This document shows, in pieces, positions 1-7,287 of a DNA stretch of 31,017 nucleotides. A program made the translations under genes and the position numbers. The notes under the pieces are model-generated. The model worked only from the letters and a program-made list of their open reading frames with translations. It was not told the DNA's origin and made no database searches. This stretch comes from JAJKJG01 sp036389455 (GTDB lineage Bacteria > Pseudomonadota > Alphaproteobacteria > Rhizobiales > Beijerinckiaceae). The stretch spans positions 1 to 31,017 of the forward strand of contig DASVPW010000120.1 in the NCBI GenBank assembly GCA_036389455.1, written 5' to 3'. Position 1 is the stretch's first letter; each line of letters starts with the position of its first letter.

Positions 1-1
1 C

Positions 2-268
2 GAGGTCGTTAACCGCATCTTCTCGGTGCCGGTGGGGCGGGCCGCGAGCGCCGACGCCGGCAACGGGCGCGCGGTGGTCAAGGTCACGGCCGCGACCGTG
101 CCGCCGTACATGACGACGACGCAAGAGGCCGCCGCCGACGCCGACCAGATGCGGCTCTACCTCTCGGACGACCTCATCTCCGATTACGTCCGGCAGGCGC
201 AGCAGGACCTCGGGGTGAGAATCAACCAGGACGCCGCGCGCCGCGCCATCGCCGGCGGCGAGAGCTGA
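2..268 (+). CDS. Peptidyl-prolyl cis-trans isomerase (PpiD/SurA-like), C-terminal end only
   Basis: The reading frame is open from the window edge to a TGA at 266-268, so this is the last 88 or so codons of a larger gene that starts outside the window. The visible part includes a stretch reading VPVGRA, a beta-strand-like segment (AVVKVTAATVPPY), and an end (LISDYVRQAQQDLGVRINQDAARRAI) that matches how PpiD-type periplasmic folding factors finish. Those proteins are anchored in the inner membrane and help outer-membrane and secreted proteins fold. The identification rests partly on context: in many Rhizobiales a ppiD-like gene directly precedes the trp and moa genes, as here. The catalytic parvulin domain is not in the window. 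Only 7 bp separate it from trpE, so the two are probably cotranscribed. Confidence 0.7.
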   Translation, partial: EVVNRIFSVPVGRAASADAGNGRAVVKVTAATVPPYMTTTQEAAADADQMRLYLSDDLISDYVRQAQQDLGVRINQDAARRAIAGGES

Positions 269-275
269 TCGTCGC

Positions 276-1793
276 GTGCAGGCGGAGCCGGATTTCGAGG
301 CCTTCTCGGCGCGCTACCGGGCGGGCGAGACCGGGGTCGTGCGCGCGACCCTCGTCGGCGACCTCGAGACGCCGGTCGCGGCCTTCCTGAAGCTGCGCCA
401 GGGCCACGGCGGCGCGGCGTTCCTCCTCGAATCCGTCGAGGGCGGCGCCGTGCGCGGGCGCTACTCGATGATCGGGCTTGCCCCCGACCTCGTCTGGCGC
501 TGCCGCAACGGCGAGGCCGAGATCGACCGCGCGCCGCAGGGCGGCGGGGGCTTCGTCGCGGACGGCCGCCCGCCCCTCGAGTCGCTTCGCGCCCTCATCG
601 CCGAGAGCGCGATCCCGCTTGGCCAGGACCTGCCGCCCATGGCGGCCGGCCTCTTCGGCTATCTCGGCTACGACATGGTGCGCCTCATGGAGCGCCTGCC
701 GGAGCCGAACCCGGACGCGCTCGGCCTCCCCGACGCGATCCTCGTGCGCCCGACCGTCATGGTGGTGTTCGACGCGGTGCGCGACGAGATCTCCCTGATC
801 ACGCCGGTGCGCCCGCAGGGCGGAGTGTCGGCGAAGGCCGCCTACGAGGGCGCGCTCGCCCGGCTCGAGCGGGCCATGTGGTCCTTGGAGCGCCCCCTTC
901 CCTTCGACGCGCGCCACGACCCGACGACCCTCGACGTGCACGCGCCGCGCTCGAACACGAGCGATGCCGAGTTTAAGGGCATGGTCGAGCGGGCGAAGGA
1001 ATACATCCGCGCCGGCGACGTGTTCCAGGTGGTGCTCTCCCAGCGCTTCGAGGCCGAGTTCCCCCTGCCGGCCTTCGCGCTCTACCGGTCGCTCAGGCGC
1101 GTCAACCCGGCGCCGTTCCTGTGCTACCTCGACTTCGAGGGCTTCCAGGTCGTCTGCTCGAGCCCGGAGATCCTGGTGCGGGTCCGCGACGGCACGGTGA
1201 CGATCCGCCCGATCGCCGGCACGCGCCCGCGCGGCGCGACCGCGGCCGAGGACAAGCGCCTCGCCGACGAGCTCCTGGCGGACCCGAAGGAGCGCGCCGA
1301 GCACCTCATGCTCCTCGACCTCGGGCGGAACGACGTCGGCCGCGTCTCGGCGCTCGGCAGCGTGCGCGTCACGAACAGCTTCTATCTCGAGTACTACAGC
1401 CAGGTGATGCACATCGTCTCGAACGTCGAGGGCCGGCTCGACCCTGCCCACGACGCCCTCGACGCCCTCGTCGCGGGCTTTCCCTGCGGCACGGTCTCGG
1501 GCGCCCCCAAGGTGCGCGCGATGGAGATCATCGACGAATTGGAGCGCGAGAAGCGCGGGCCCTACGCCGGCTGCATCGGCTACTTCGGCGCGAACGGCGA
1601 GATGGACACCTGCATCGTGCTGCGCACCGCGATCGTGAAAGACGGCCGCATGTCGGTCCAGGCCGGCGCCGGCATCGTCTACGACTCGGACCCCGCCGCC
1701 GAGCAGCAGGAGTGCGTCAACAAGGCGAAGGCCCTGTTCCGCGCGGCGGAGGACGCGGTGCGATTCGCGAGCCGGGCGAGACGGGGGCAGTAG
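276..1793 (+). CDS. trpE: Anthranilate synthase component I
   Basis: TrpE converts chorismate plus ammonia (delivered by TrpG) to anthranilate, the first committed step of tryptophan synthesis in the cytoplasm. The 505-residue length is normal for a stand-alone TrpE. The N-terminal domain has the LLES motif at residues 50-53, the tryptophan feedback-inhibition site in this family. The C-terminal chorismate-binding domain has PIAGTRPRG near residue 310, LLDLGRNDVGR near 345, the GTVSGAPKVRAM segment and GCIGYFG. The start is GTG at 276, 7 bp after the upstream stop. No leader peptide or attenuator fits in that gap, so expression probably comes from further upstream. The partner trpG, expected next, is displaced to 6661 by the inserted ATPase-nuclease/methyltransferase pair and repeats. 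Base composition is typical of the chromosome here. Confidence 0.97.
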   Translation: MQAEPDFEAFSARYRAGETGVVRATLVGDLETPVAAFLKLRQGHGGAAFLLESVEGGAVRGRYSMIGLAPDLVWRCRNGEAEIDRAPQGGGGFVADGRPPLESLRALIAESAIPLGQDLPPMAAGLFGYLGYDMVRLMERLPEPNPDALGLPDAILVRPTVMVVFDAVRDEISLITPVRPQGGVSAKAAYEGALARLERAMWSLERPLPFDARHDPTTLDVHAPRSNTSDAEFKGMVERAKEYIRAGDVFQVVLSQRFEAEFPLPAFALYRSLRRVNPAPFLCYLDFEGFQVVCSSPEILVRVRDGTVTIRPIAGTRPRGATAAEDKRLADELLADPKERAEHLMLLDLGRNDVGRVSALGSVRVTNSFYLEYYSQVMHIVSNVEGRLDPAHDALDALVAGFPCGTVSGAPKVRAMEIIDELEREKRGPYAGCIGYFGANGEMDTCIVLRTAIVKDGRMSVQAGAGIVYDSDPAAEQQECVNKAKALFRAAEDAVRFASRARRGQ

Positions 1794-1803
1794 GTCTTAA
1801 GCC

Positions 1804-1831
1804 TTGCCGCTACATCAGTGCAAATTATGGT
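1804..1831 (+). promoter_or_regulatory. Candidate sigma70-type promoter for the ATPase-nuclease gene
   Basis: A TTGCCG hexamer (1804-1809) and a TATGGT hexamer (1826-1831) are separated by 16 bp, just after the trpE stop and 14 bp before the ATG at 1846. Transcription would start around 1838, giving a very short leader. The match to consensus is moderate, but it lies exactly where GC content drops. Assigned by eye; no start-site data. Confidence 0.35.
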
Positions 1832-1845
1832 ACTCTTATCCGCGC

Positions 1846-4419
1846 ATGACGAAAAAACCCACCTTTGCAACTGCTGGCACGGAAACGGAGAAAATCGACG
1901 TTCGGTTGAGCTACCGAATCGTCAGCCTATTTTCCGAAGGCCTGTACGCCAGCCCGAACAAGGCAATCGAAGAGCTGGTTGCTAACTCATTTGACGCCGG
2001 CGCTCGTCGCGTGGCGGTCCTGCTGCCAGCGGATTTCCACGAGCAGGGAGCGACGATCTCTGTTCTTGATGACGGCGGCGGCATGGATGCGCCTGGTCTC
2101 AAACAACATTGGCTGATCGGCAAAAGTGACAAGCGTGAGCTTGCCAAGCTTCCGCTGGGGCGCCAGCAGATTGGGAAATTTGGCATAGGAAAACTCGCAT
2201 CGTATGTCCTCGCAAATAGGCTGACGCACATCACAAAAAAGGATGGCATTTACTATTCGACATCGATGGACTTCAAGGTCGTCGATGACCGCGGCGAAAC
2301 GGAGGTCGAGCCGAAGACGCCTGTCAGAATTGGTCTGCGGCAGCTGACAGAGGCGCAGGCAAAAGAGGCGCTTGAAGCATGGACCGGCTCCGCCGCGCTC
2401 AAGAATACGAAAATCAAGTTATTCGGTGCGGCCTCTGCTGAGTCCTGGACGTTCGCTGTTCTGTCCGACCTGAAGGATAAAGTGCACGAAATTCGACGCG
2501 GAAGGCTGGAGTGGGTGCTCCGGACCGCACTACCTTTGCGTGATGATTTCGCGATCTATTTGGACGGCAAAAAGCTTGAGCCCAGCAAGGCCGGAAAAGG
2601 CCGCATTAAGCGATGGATCCTCGGCAAGGATATCGAAGAGCTGCCGAAACCTGCGAAGGACATCGACGCCATCGAGGACAAGAGCCAGCCGGCCACATCC
2701 GAGACGCGATTTGCTCTCCAGCATCCGTCCATTGGTCGGATTACGGGCTACGCAGAAGCCTATCGGGACCTCTTGACAGGGAAATCCGACGAACTGGGGC
2801 GAAGCTATGGATTCTTCGTGTACGTGCTCGGTCGTCTGATCAACGTCGATGACGGCCACTTCGGCATCTCGCCGAACGAGCTCCGGCACGGCACCTTTGG
2901 CCGCATTCGTGTCGTGGTCAACATGGATGGCCTGGATGCACATCTCCAGTCCGATCGCGAGCATCTACGCCAGGGACCGGTCCTTGAGGACGCTCAAAAT
3001 ATTCTTCGCGGCATTTTCAACAAACTCCGTCCGGAGCTTGAAAAAGTTGACGCTGAAGAGGATCCGGGTGCCAAGCTTGCGAGGAAATTCGGAGGTAGCC
3101 CTGCGAGTTTAGCGCGGCGCCCGATTATCGAAATGGCCCGGGCGGCGTTGGCCGGAAGGATTCGGTCACGCTACGTCGCAGTCCCGCCGGCGACCACGCC
3201 AGCAGAACGAGACGCGTTACTCGCGACCTTGGAAGCTCGCGCCGAGAAGCCCGAGCAATTCGTAACTGGACTGGAATTCGTCTACGACGCCACGTCGGAG
3301 GACGCGCTCGCGGTCTATGACACGGTCACGGGCCGGCTGCGCGTCAACGGTCTGCACCCTTTCGTCGGTGCTTTTTTTGACGAGTTCACGAGCAAGACCA
3401 GCGGTCTGCCATTAGAAATGTTTGCAATGGCTGAGGTGCTGCTGGAATCGCACTTGCAGCAGGCCGGTCTGAAGCAGCACCAAATCGACGAGGTGATGAC
3501 CACGCGGGATCAGCTGCTTCGCCACGTGGCGCAAGAGTCGGGCCGGCGAACCGCGCTCACGATCGCGAATGCGCTCCGCAATGCGCGCAACGACGAAAAT
3601 CAGCTCGAGATTGAGGTCGTGGAGGCGTTCCGCAGCTTGGGATTTGACGCGACGCGCATTGGCGGGAAGAGTAAACCCGACGGTGTGGCGAAGGCCCATC
3701 TGAGTCCCGACGCAAAGGGCAATCCACGCCGGTATGCCGTGACGCTCGACGCCAAGAGCAAAAAGAAAGCCGGCGCCAAACTCAAAGCGAAGGACTTTGG
3801 CGTTGCGACGATCGCAAGGCACCGCGATGAGGCGCAATGTGAGCATGCCGTCGTCGTGGCACCAGCATTCGAACATACGGTGGGCAGAGACAGTGCTCTT
3901 GCCAAAGACATCCGAAATGACCGGGACAGCACGGCCGCCAGTGGGAAGCCGCGCACCATCACGGCCATTCATGTTGACGATCTGGCCCGACTGGTCCAAC
4001 TGCGGCCGGTCAAGCGGCCCAGCTTGGAGAAAATCCGCGAGCTGTTGCAGACGTGCAGCTTGCCTGAAGAATGCAAAGCTTGGATCGGTCAGATCGAAAA
4101 AGAGGTTGTTGCAAAGCCTCCGTATAAGAGAATCATCAATGCGATCCACTCTCTCCAACAAGAATACGAGATGGCCTCCGTCGAGTATGGCGCTCTGCGG
4201 GTTGCGCTCGGCAAGGAGAACCCGCCCTACAAGGTAGCCACCAACGAAGAGTTAGTAGAATTGTGCAAGGCAATGTCGGCTATGGCCAGCTATGAGATCA
4301 CCGCAACCGACCGCACTGTCGAACTGAATCAGAGTCCCGAGAATGTGCTCGCGGCGATCGAAGCGGCCACCAAAGAGCACCTTGACGAACACGTCTCAGC
4401 GCAGTCCGGCCGACCGTGA
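1846..4419 (+). CDS. GHKL (MutL/Hsp90-like) ATPase fused to PD-(D/E)XK nuclease-like domain; probable restriction component
   Basis: 857 residues from ATG 1846. The frame is also open to a TTG at 1804, but that TTG is part of the likely promoter. The N-terminus is a Bergerat-fold ATPase: N box with E43 and N47 (EELVANSFDA), G1 box DDGGGM at 75-80, and G2 box IGKFGIGK at 109-116. The middle (about 150-560) has a MutL/Hsp90-like transducer look but no motif I can name. Near the C-terminus, a predicted helix (LEIEVVEAFRSLGFD) is followed by P611-D612 and then D635-A-K637, the spacing of a PD-(D/E)XK nuclease. The next strand reads AVVVAP, also common in restriction endonuclease folds. The methyltransferase follows 32 bp downstream. 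Together they suggest an ATP-driven restriction enzyme with its protective methylase; GHKL ATPases linked to restriction-modification loci (MORC relatives) are known from comparative genomics. GC content is clearly below trpE (31/60 in 1861-1920 by hand count), pointing to horizontal transfer. The enzymatic role is inferred. Confidence 0.8.
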   Translation: MTKKPTFATAGTETEKIDVRLSYRIVSLFSEGLYASPNKAIEELVANSFDAGARRVAVLLPADFHEQGATISVLDDGGGMDAPGLKQHWLIGKSDKRELAKLPLGRQQIGKFGIGKLASYVLANRLTHITKKDGIYYSTSMDFKVVDDRGETEVEPKTPVRIGLRQLTEAQAKEALEAWTGSAALKNTKIKLFGAASAESWTFAVLSDLKDKVHEIRRGRLEWVLRTALPLRDDFAIYLDGKKLEPSKAGKGRIKRWILGKDIEELPKPAKDIDAIEDKSQPATSETRFALQHPSIGRITGYAEAYRDLLTGKSDELGRSYGFFVYVLGRLINVDDGHFGISPNELRHGTFGRIRVVVNMDGLDAHLQSDREHLRQGPVLEDAQNILRGIFNKLRPELEKVDAEEDPGAKLARKFGGSPASLARRPIIEMARAALAGRIRSRYVAVPPATTPAERDALLATLEARAEKPEQFVTGLEFVYDATSEDALAVYDTVTGRLRVNGLHPFVGAFFDEFTSKTSGLPLEMFAMAEVLLESHLQQAGLKQHQIDEVMTTRDQLLRHVAQESGRRTALTIANALRNARNDENQLEIEVVEAFRSLGFDATRIGGKSKPDGVAKAHLSPDAKGNPRRYAVTLDAKSKKKAGAKLKAKDFGVATIARHRDEAQCEHAVVVAPAFEHTVGRDSALAKDIRNDRDSTAASGKPRTITAIHVDDLARLVQLRPVKRPSLEKIRELLQTCSLPEECKAWIGQIEKEVVAKPPYKRIINAIHSLQQEYEMASVEYGALRVALGKENPPYKVATNEELVELCKAMSAMASYEITATDRTVELNQSPENVLAAIEAATKEHLDEHVSAQSGRP

Positions 4420-4420
4420 C

Positions 4421-4440
4421 CACGTGATATAATCGTCGAC
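4421..4440 (+). promoter_or_regulatory. Extended -10 promoter for the methyltransferase gene, with flanking palindromes
   Basis: The short gap before the methyltransferase contains TGATATAAT at 4425-4433, a perfect extended -10 element. It is flanked by the palindromes CACGTG (4421-4426) and GTCGAC (4435-4440). No -35 hexamer is visible at 16-18 bp, as is usual for extended -10 promoters. Transcription would begin about 11 nt before the ATG at 4452. A separate methylase promoter is common in restriction-modification loci, where host DNA must be methylated before the nuclease appears. The palindromes could be operator sites, which is speculative. Confidence 0.55.
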
Positions 4441-4451
4441 TGAGAGCCCAC

Positions 4452-5693
4452 ATGCTGAAGTCTCATAACAAAACGATACTCGAAGCGGTCGGGCGCAACC
4501 CCATTCATCCATTTCCCGCGCGCATGGCGCCGGGTATCGCGCTTGACGCCATTGGCGAGAGCAAGGTGCCGTTGCGCGTGCTCGACCCGATGGCCGGGTC
4601 CGGAACTGTACTCGCCGTCGCACATGCAAAAGGCCATCGCGCGATAGGCGTCGATATTGATCCGCTCGCGGTGCTGCTCGCCGGCGTCTGGACGCGCGCC
4701 ATCGATCCAGACGAAGTAAATGATAAAGCCGAGCAAGTGCTGGATAAAGCGAAGCTTAAATTCCGGTCGCTCACGTCCGGCATTGCATACCCGATCGGTA
4801 GCGATAGCGAGACTCAAAAGTTTATTCGGTACTGGTTCGACGACTACGCGCGGCGTCAGCTAACCGCGCTCTCGGGGACAATCCGCCGCGTTCACGACGA
4901 AGCGGTCCGTGATGCCCTGTGGTGCGGCTTCTCGCGCCTTATCATCACCAAAAGCGCCGGCGCGTCGCGCGCTATGGATTTATCCCACAGCCGTCCTCAT
5001 CGAGTCTTCAAGCACGCGCCTGTGAAGCCATTCAACAGGTTCCTGTCTGCCGTAGAAACGGTCGTCGCGAACTGCCCTCACCTCAGGTCGGGGGCGGTCG
5101 GTGCCGACGCGGTTGTGGAACAAGGCGACGCCCGGAACCTGAATGTCGCCTCGAAGTCCATCGATCTCGTCCTTACGTCACCTCCTTACCTCAATGCCAT
5201 CGACTACATTCGTTGCAGTAAGTTTTCTCTTGTATGGATGGGCCACACGATCGAGCAGCTTCGTCAGATTCGCTCTGAGAGTGTGGGCACCGAGGCGTCG
5301 TCCACGCAGGCGCTTGAGGCTGAATGGGTCAAAGCATTGATCAAGCAGCTTGGCTTGCAACCCGCGCTATCGTCACGCGATCAGGGTCTGTTATCCCAAT
5401 ATGTGTGGGATATGGGACGGGCGTTCGAGGAAGTGACCAGGGTCTTGCGGGCCGGCGGCAGAGCCGTCTACGTTGTCGGCGACTCGACCGTTCGCGGAAC
5501 GTTTGTCCCAAATTCGTCAATCGTCGCCGCCGTTGCTGAAGAGCATGGATTACGCTTGAAGTCCCGTCACGAGCGGGCATTGCCGGCTAATCGGCGCTAT
5601 TTGCCGCCACCCAAGCGGGGTGCTTCCGCAGAGGCATTAGATGGCCGCATGCGGCGTGAGGTTGTACTGGTCTTCGACAATCAAGCGGCATAG
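4452..5693 (+). CDS. DNA methyltransferase, amino-type (N4-cytosine or N6-adenine)
   Basis: A 413-residue class I SAM-dependent methyltransferase. The N-terminus has a motif X-like HPFPARMAP (19-27), then motif I DPMAGSGT (45-52) for SAM binding, and the acidic loop GVDID (66-70). The catalytic motif IV is TSPPY at 242-246, characteristic of enzymes that methylate the exocyclic amino group of adenine or cytosine in DNA. The order X-I-(variable region)-IV places a possible target-recognition region at about 100-220, including SRLIITKSAGASRAMDLSHS. The C-terminal half continues the Rossmann fold (GRAVYVVGDS near 338-347). The likely job is to mark host DNA against the ATPase-nuclease encoded 32 bp upstream. 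Base use is mixed and less GC-rich than trpE. The recognition sequence cannot be deduced. A solitary regulatory methylase is the alternative, but the neighbour argues against it. Confidence 0.88.
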   Translation: MLKSHNKTILEAVGRNPIHPFPARMAPGIALDAIGESKVPLRVLDPMAGSGTVLAVAHAKGHRAIGVDIDPLAVLLAGVWTRAIDPDEVNDKAEQVLDKAKLKFRSLTSGIAYPIGSDSETQKFIRYWFDDYARRQLTALSGTIRRVHDEAVRDALWCGFSRLIITKSAGASRAMDLSHSRPHRVFKHAPVKPFNRFLSAVETVVANCPHLRSGAVGADAVVEQGDARNLNVASKSIDLVLTSPPYLNAIDYIRCSKFSLVWMGHTIEQLRQIRSESVGTEASSTQALEAEWVKALIKQLGLQPALSSRDQGLLSQYVWDMGRAFEEVTRVLRAGGRAVYVVGDSTVRGTFVPNSSIVAAVAEEHGLRLKSRHERALPANRRYLPPPKRGASAEALDGRMRREVVLVFDNQAA

Positions 5694-5724
5694 AGCAGCC
5701 GACACGGCGCTCCCGTCGAGACCC

Positions 5725-5865
5725 GTCCGTCGAGCGCATGGATGAGGATTTTTCGGCGGCGGGGGTGATGTCAAGGATCAAGACCGCCGGAGGCGGCGGG
5801 CCTTCGGCCCGTCCTTGACATCGCCCCCGCCGCCGAAACACGAGGCTTCCATGCGATCGACGGAC
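5725..5865. repeat. Long imperfect palindrome with two nested hairpins (MITE/REP-like)
   Basis: The arms 5725-5777 and 5812-5865 are near-complementary. The inner 27 bp pair with only one G-U, and the outer 18 bp (GTCCGTCG...GCATGGA) with one mismatch, separated by a short unpaired stretch. The tip carries two perfect small hairpins: CCGCC-GGA-GGCGG (5784-5796) and CGGGCC-TTC-GGCCCG (5797-5811). It starts about 30 bp after the methyltransferase stop. No open frame of its own is credible. It looks like a mobile palindromic element; copy number elsewhere is unknown. Confidence 0.8.
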
Positions 5866-5936
5866 GACTCCGCTCGGCCCGTCCCGAGCGCCCGTTCGAC
5901 TGAGGCACGCCGCGGGCCGAAGGGGGCGAAACGCAC

Positions 5937-6079
5937 CGCCGGCGCTCCTCCCCTTCAGGAGAGGGACATGCAGCCCCCGGGTGGGGTAAGCCGCGAAGCG
6001 GCTTCCGCCGTCCGCGACATTCCTCCGGGCCTCGCGGAAGGCACTGGGCAGGCCGCGCTTCGCGCGATACCCCGTCCTA
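5937..6079. repeat. Degenerate REP-like inverted repeat
   Basis: A segment containing GGGGTAAGCCGCGAAGCGGC (from about 5982) is roughly mirrored by GCGCTTCGCGCGATACCCC (around 6055-6073), and pyrimidine-rich CTCCCC blocks lie at the outer edges. Pairing is imperfect. It resembles the better-preserved palindrome that follows, so it is probably a decayed member of the same type. No gene is visible. Confidence 0.5.
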
Positions 6080-6388
6080 CCCTCCCCTGAGGGGCTAGCG
6101 GATTCACACATCAACGAGCCACCGCGGCTTTTTCCCTCCCCCTTGCGGGGAGGGCCGACTCGGCCGAAGGCCGAGCGGGGTGGGGGTCGAATGGCCGGAA
6201 CGCGGCACCGGCCGTTTGACACCCGCGTGATGCAAGCGCCCTGCTGGCTACCCCGGGCTCTACGCCCGCGACCCCCACCCGGCTCCGCTTCGCGGATTCC
6301 GCCCTCCCCGCAAGGGGGAGGGAAGACGCGCTCACATGTCCCGGCTGCCCAAGCGAGATGTGTGAATGCCGTAGCCCTGAGGGGAGGG
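6080..6388. repeat. Nested inverted repeats (REP-like composite element)
   Basis: The outer arms are 6080-6112 (CCCTCCCCTGAGGGG...TTCACACATC) and 6357-6388, which read as reverse complements with a few differences. The inner arms, about 6129-6188 and 6269-6325, share CCCTCCCCCTTGCGGGGAGGG and GGGTGGGGGTCG in opposite orientation. One palindrome therefore sits inside another. Pyrimidine-block palindromes like these are common intergenic elements in Rhizobiales. Translations across this stretch are shadows of the repeats. Confidence 0.75.
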
Positions 6389-6525
6389 AGGATCGTGCCG
6401 GCCTCGTCCACGTTTCGCAGAGGCCTCCGCACGGAAGAGGCCCGAGTCGCGGGTCCTGGCCGGCGCCGGACCCCCAGGCGCGCCTGGCCATCGACATCGT
6501 CGGCCCGTCATCGCCATCATCAGTG

Positions 6526-6568
6526 TTTTCCCGCGACATCGTCGGGTTTTTCCCGCGACATCGTCGGG
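6526..6568 (+). repeat. 22-bp tandem direct repeat upstream of trpG
   Basis: TTTTCCCGCGACATCGTCGGG occurs, apart from one extra T between copies, at 6526-6546 and 6548-6568; a partial third start (TTTTCGCGCG) follows. A diverged core CGACATCGTCGG also occurs at 6492-6503. Each unit can fold as CCCG...CGGG. It lies about 90 bp before trpG and could be a protein-binding array or simple slippage repeat. The rest of 6389-6525 shows nothing recognisable. Confidence 0.7.
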
Positions 6569-6605
6569 TTTTCGCGCGCCGCCGCCGGGTGTCGAAAGCG
6601 CCGCC

Positions 6606-6634
6606 TTGACCCCGCCGCACCGCGCGGGCAAACC
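6606..6634 (+). promoter_or_regulatory. Weak candidate promoter for trpGDC
   Basis: TTGACC at 6606-6611 matches the -35 consensus in five of six positions, but the hexamer 17 bp later (CAAACC, 6629-6634) is a poor -10. It is listed because the insertion separates trpG from trpE and a new promoter would be useful there. An AAGGA ribosome-binding site at 6649-6653 sets the trpG start at 6661. Confidence 0.2.
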
Positions 6635-6660
6635 CCTCCCTCCACCTGAAGGAACATGCG

Positions 6661-7281
6661 ATGGCCGCGGTCGTCGTCGTGGACAACTACGACTCGTTCA
6701 CCTGGAACCTCGTGCACCTGATCGGCCCGCTCGTCGCGCGCATCCGGGTGGTGCGCAACGACGAGACGACGCCGCAGGCGCTCCTCGACGAGGCGCCGGA
6801 CGCGATCGTGCTGTCGCCCGGGCCCTGCACGCCGAACGAGGCCGGCATCTGCCTCGACGTGATCCGCGAGGTCGGCCCGCGGGTGCCGGTGTTCGGCGTC
6901 TGCCTCGGCATGCAGGCGATCGGGCAGGCCTTCGGCGGCGAGGTGGTGCGCGCGCCGGTTCCCATGCACGGCAAGGTCTCGACGGTAAAGCATTCCGGCC
7001 GCAGCGTTTTCCGCGGCATCAACGCGGCGTTCGAGGCGACGCGCTACCACTCCCTCGTCGTCGCCCGCGACACCTGCCCCGCGGACCTCGAGGTGACGGC
7101 CGAGACCGGCGACGGCCTCGTCATGGGGCTCGCCCACCGGGCGCTGCCGATCCACGGGGTGCAGTTCCACCCGGAGAGCATCAAGTCGGAGCACGGCGAG
7201 CGCATCGTGCGCAACTTCCTCGACCTCGCGGCGGCCTTCAACCGCGAAAAGCGTGACAATCCGGCCGTTGCCGTGCATTGA
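6661..7281 (+). CDS. trpG: Anthranilate synthase component II (glutamine amidotransferase)
   Basis: TrpG hydrolyses glutamine and passes ammonia to TrpE; in many bacteria the same subunit also serves p-aminobenzoate synthase. The 206-residue length is typical. The class I amidotransferase triad is present: nucleophile C81 in FGVCLGMQAIG, and H170 and E172 in GVQFHPES. The oxyanion region LSPGPCTP lies at 51-58 and the N-terminal VDNYDSFTWNL is a family hallmark. The ATG at 6661 is preceded by AAGGA at 7 bp spacing; an earlier ATG at 6656 is out of frame. It begins the uninterrupted block trpG-trpD-trpC-moaC-moeA and ends 6 bp before trpD. It is separated from trpE by 4.9 kb of inserted DNA. 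Confidence 0.97.
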   Translation: MAAVVVVDNYDSFTWNLVHLIGPLVARIRVVRNDETTPQALLDEAPDAIVLSPGPCTPNEAGICLDVIREVGPRVPVFGVCLGMQAIGQAFGGEVVRAPVPMHGKVSTVKHSGRSVFRGINAAFEATRYHSLVVARDTCPADLEVTAETGDGLVMGLAHRALPIHGVQFHPESIKSEHGERIVRNFLDLAAAFNREKRDNPAVAVH

Positions 7282-7287
7282 GCCGCC

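Noticed and set aside
269..275. trp attenuator or leader peptide before trpE
   Set aside because: Only 7 bp separate trpE from the upstream gene, so there is no room.
222..1451. Long minus-strand open frame opposite trpE
   Set aside because: It is a codon-bias shadow: arginine/alanine/histidine-rich translation, no family features, fully antisense to a certain gene.
1804..1845. TTG start 14 codons upstream for the ATPase-nuclease
   Set aside because: These bases look like promoter sequence and the extra residues resemble no GHKL N-terminus; ATG 1846 is preferred.
6526..6568. Possible CRISPR array
   Set aside because: Only two repeats with almost no spacer; period 22 bp; no cas genes.
5587..6686. 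Several open frames (both strands) over the repeat-rich region before trpG
   Set aside because: They run through palindromes, so their translations mirror each other; none has a ribosome-binding site or family features.
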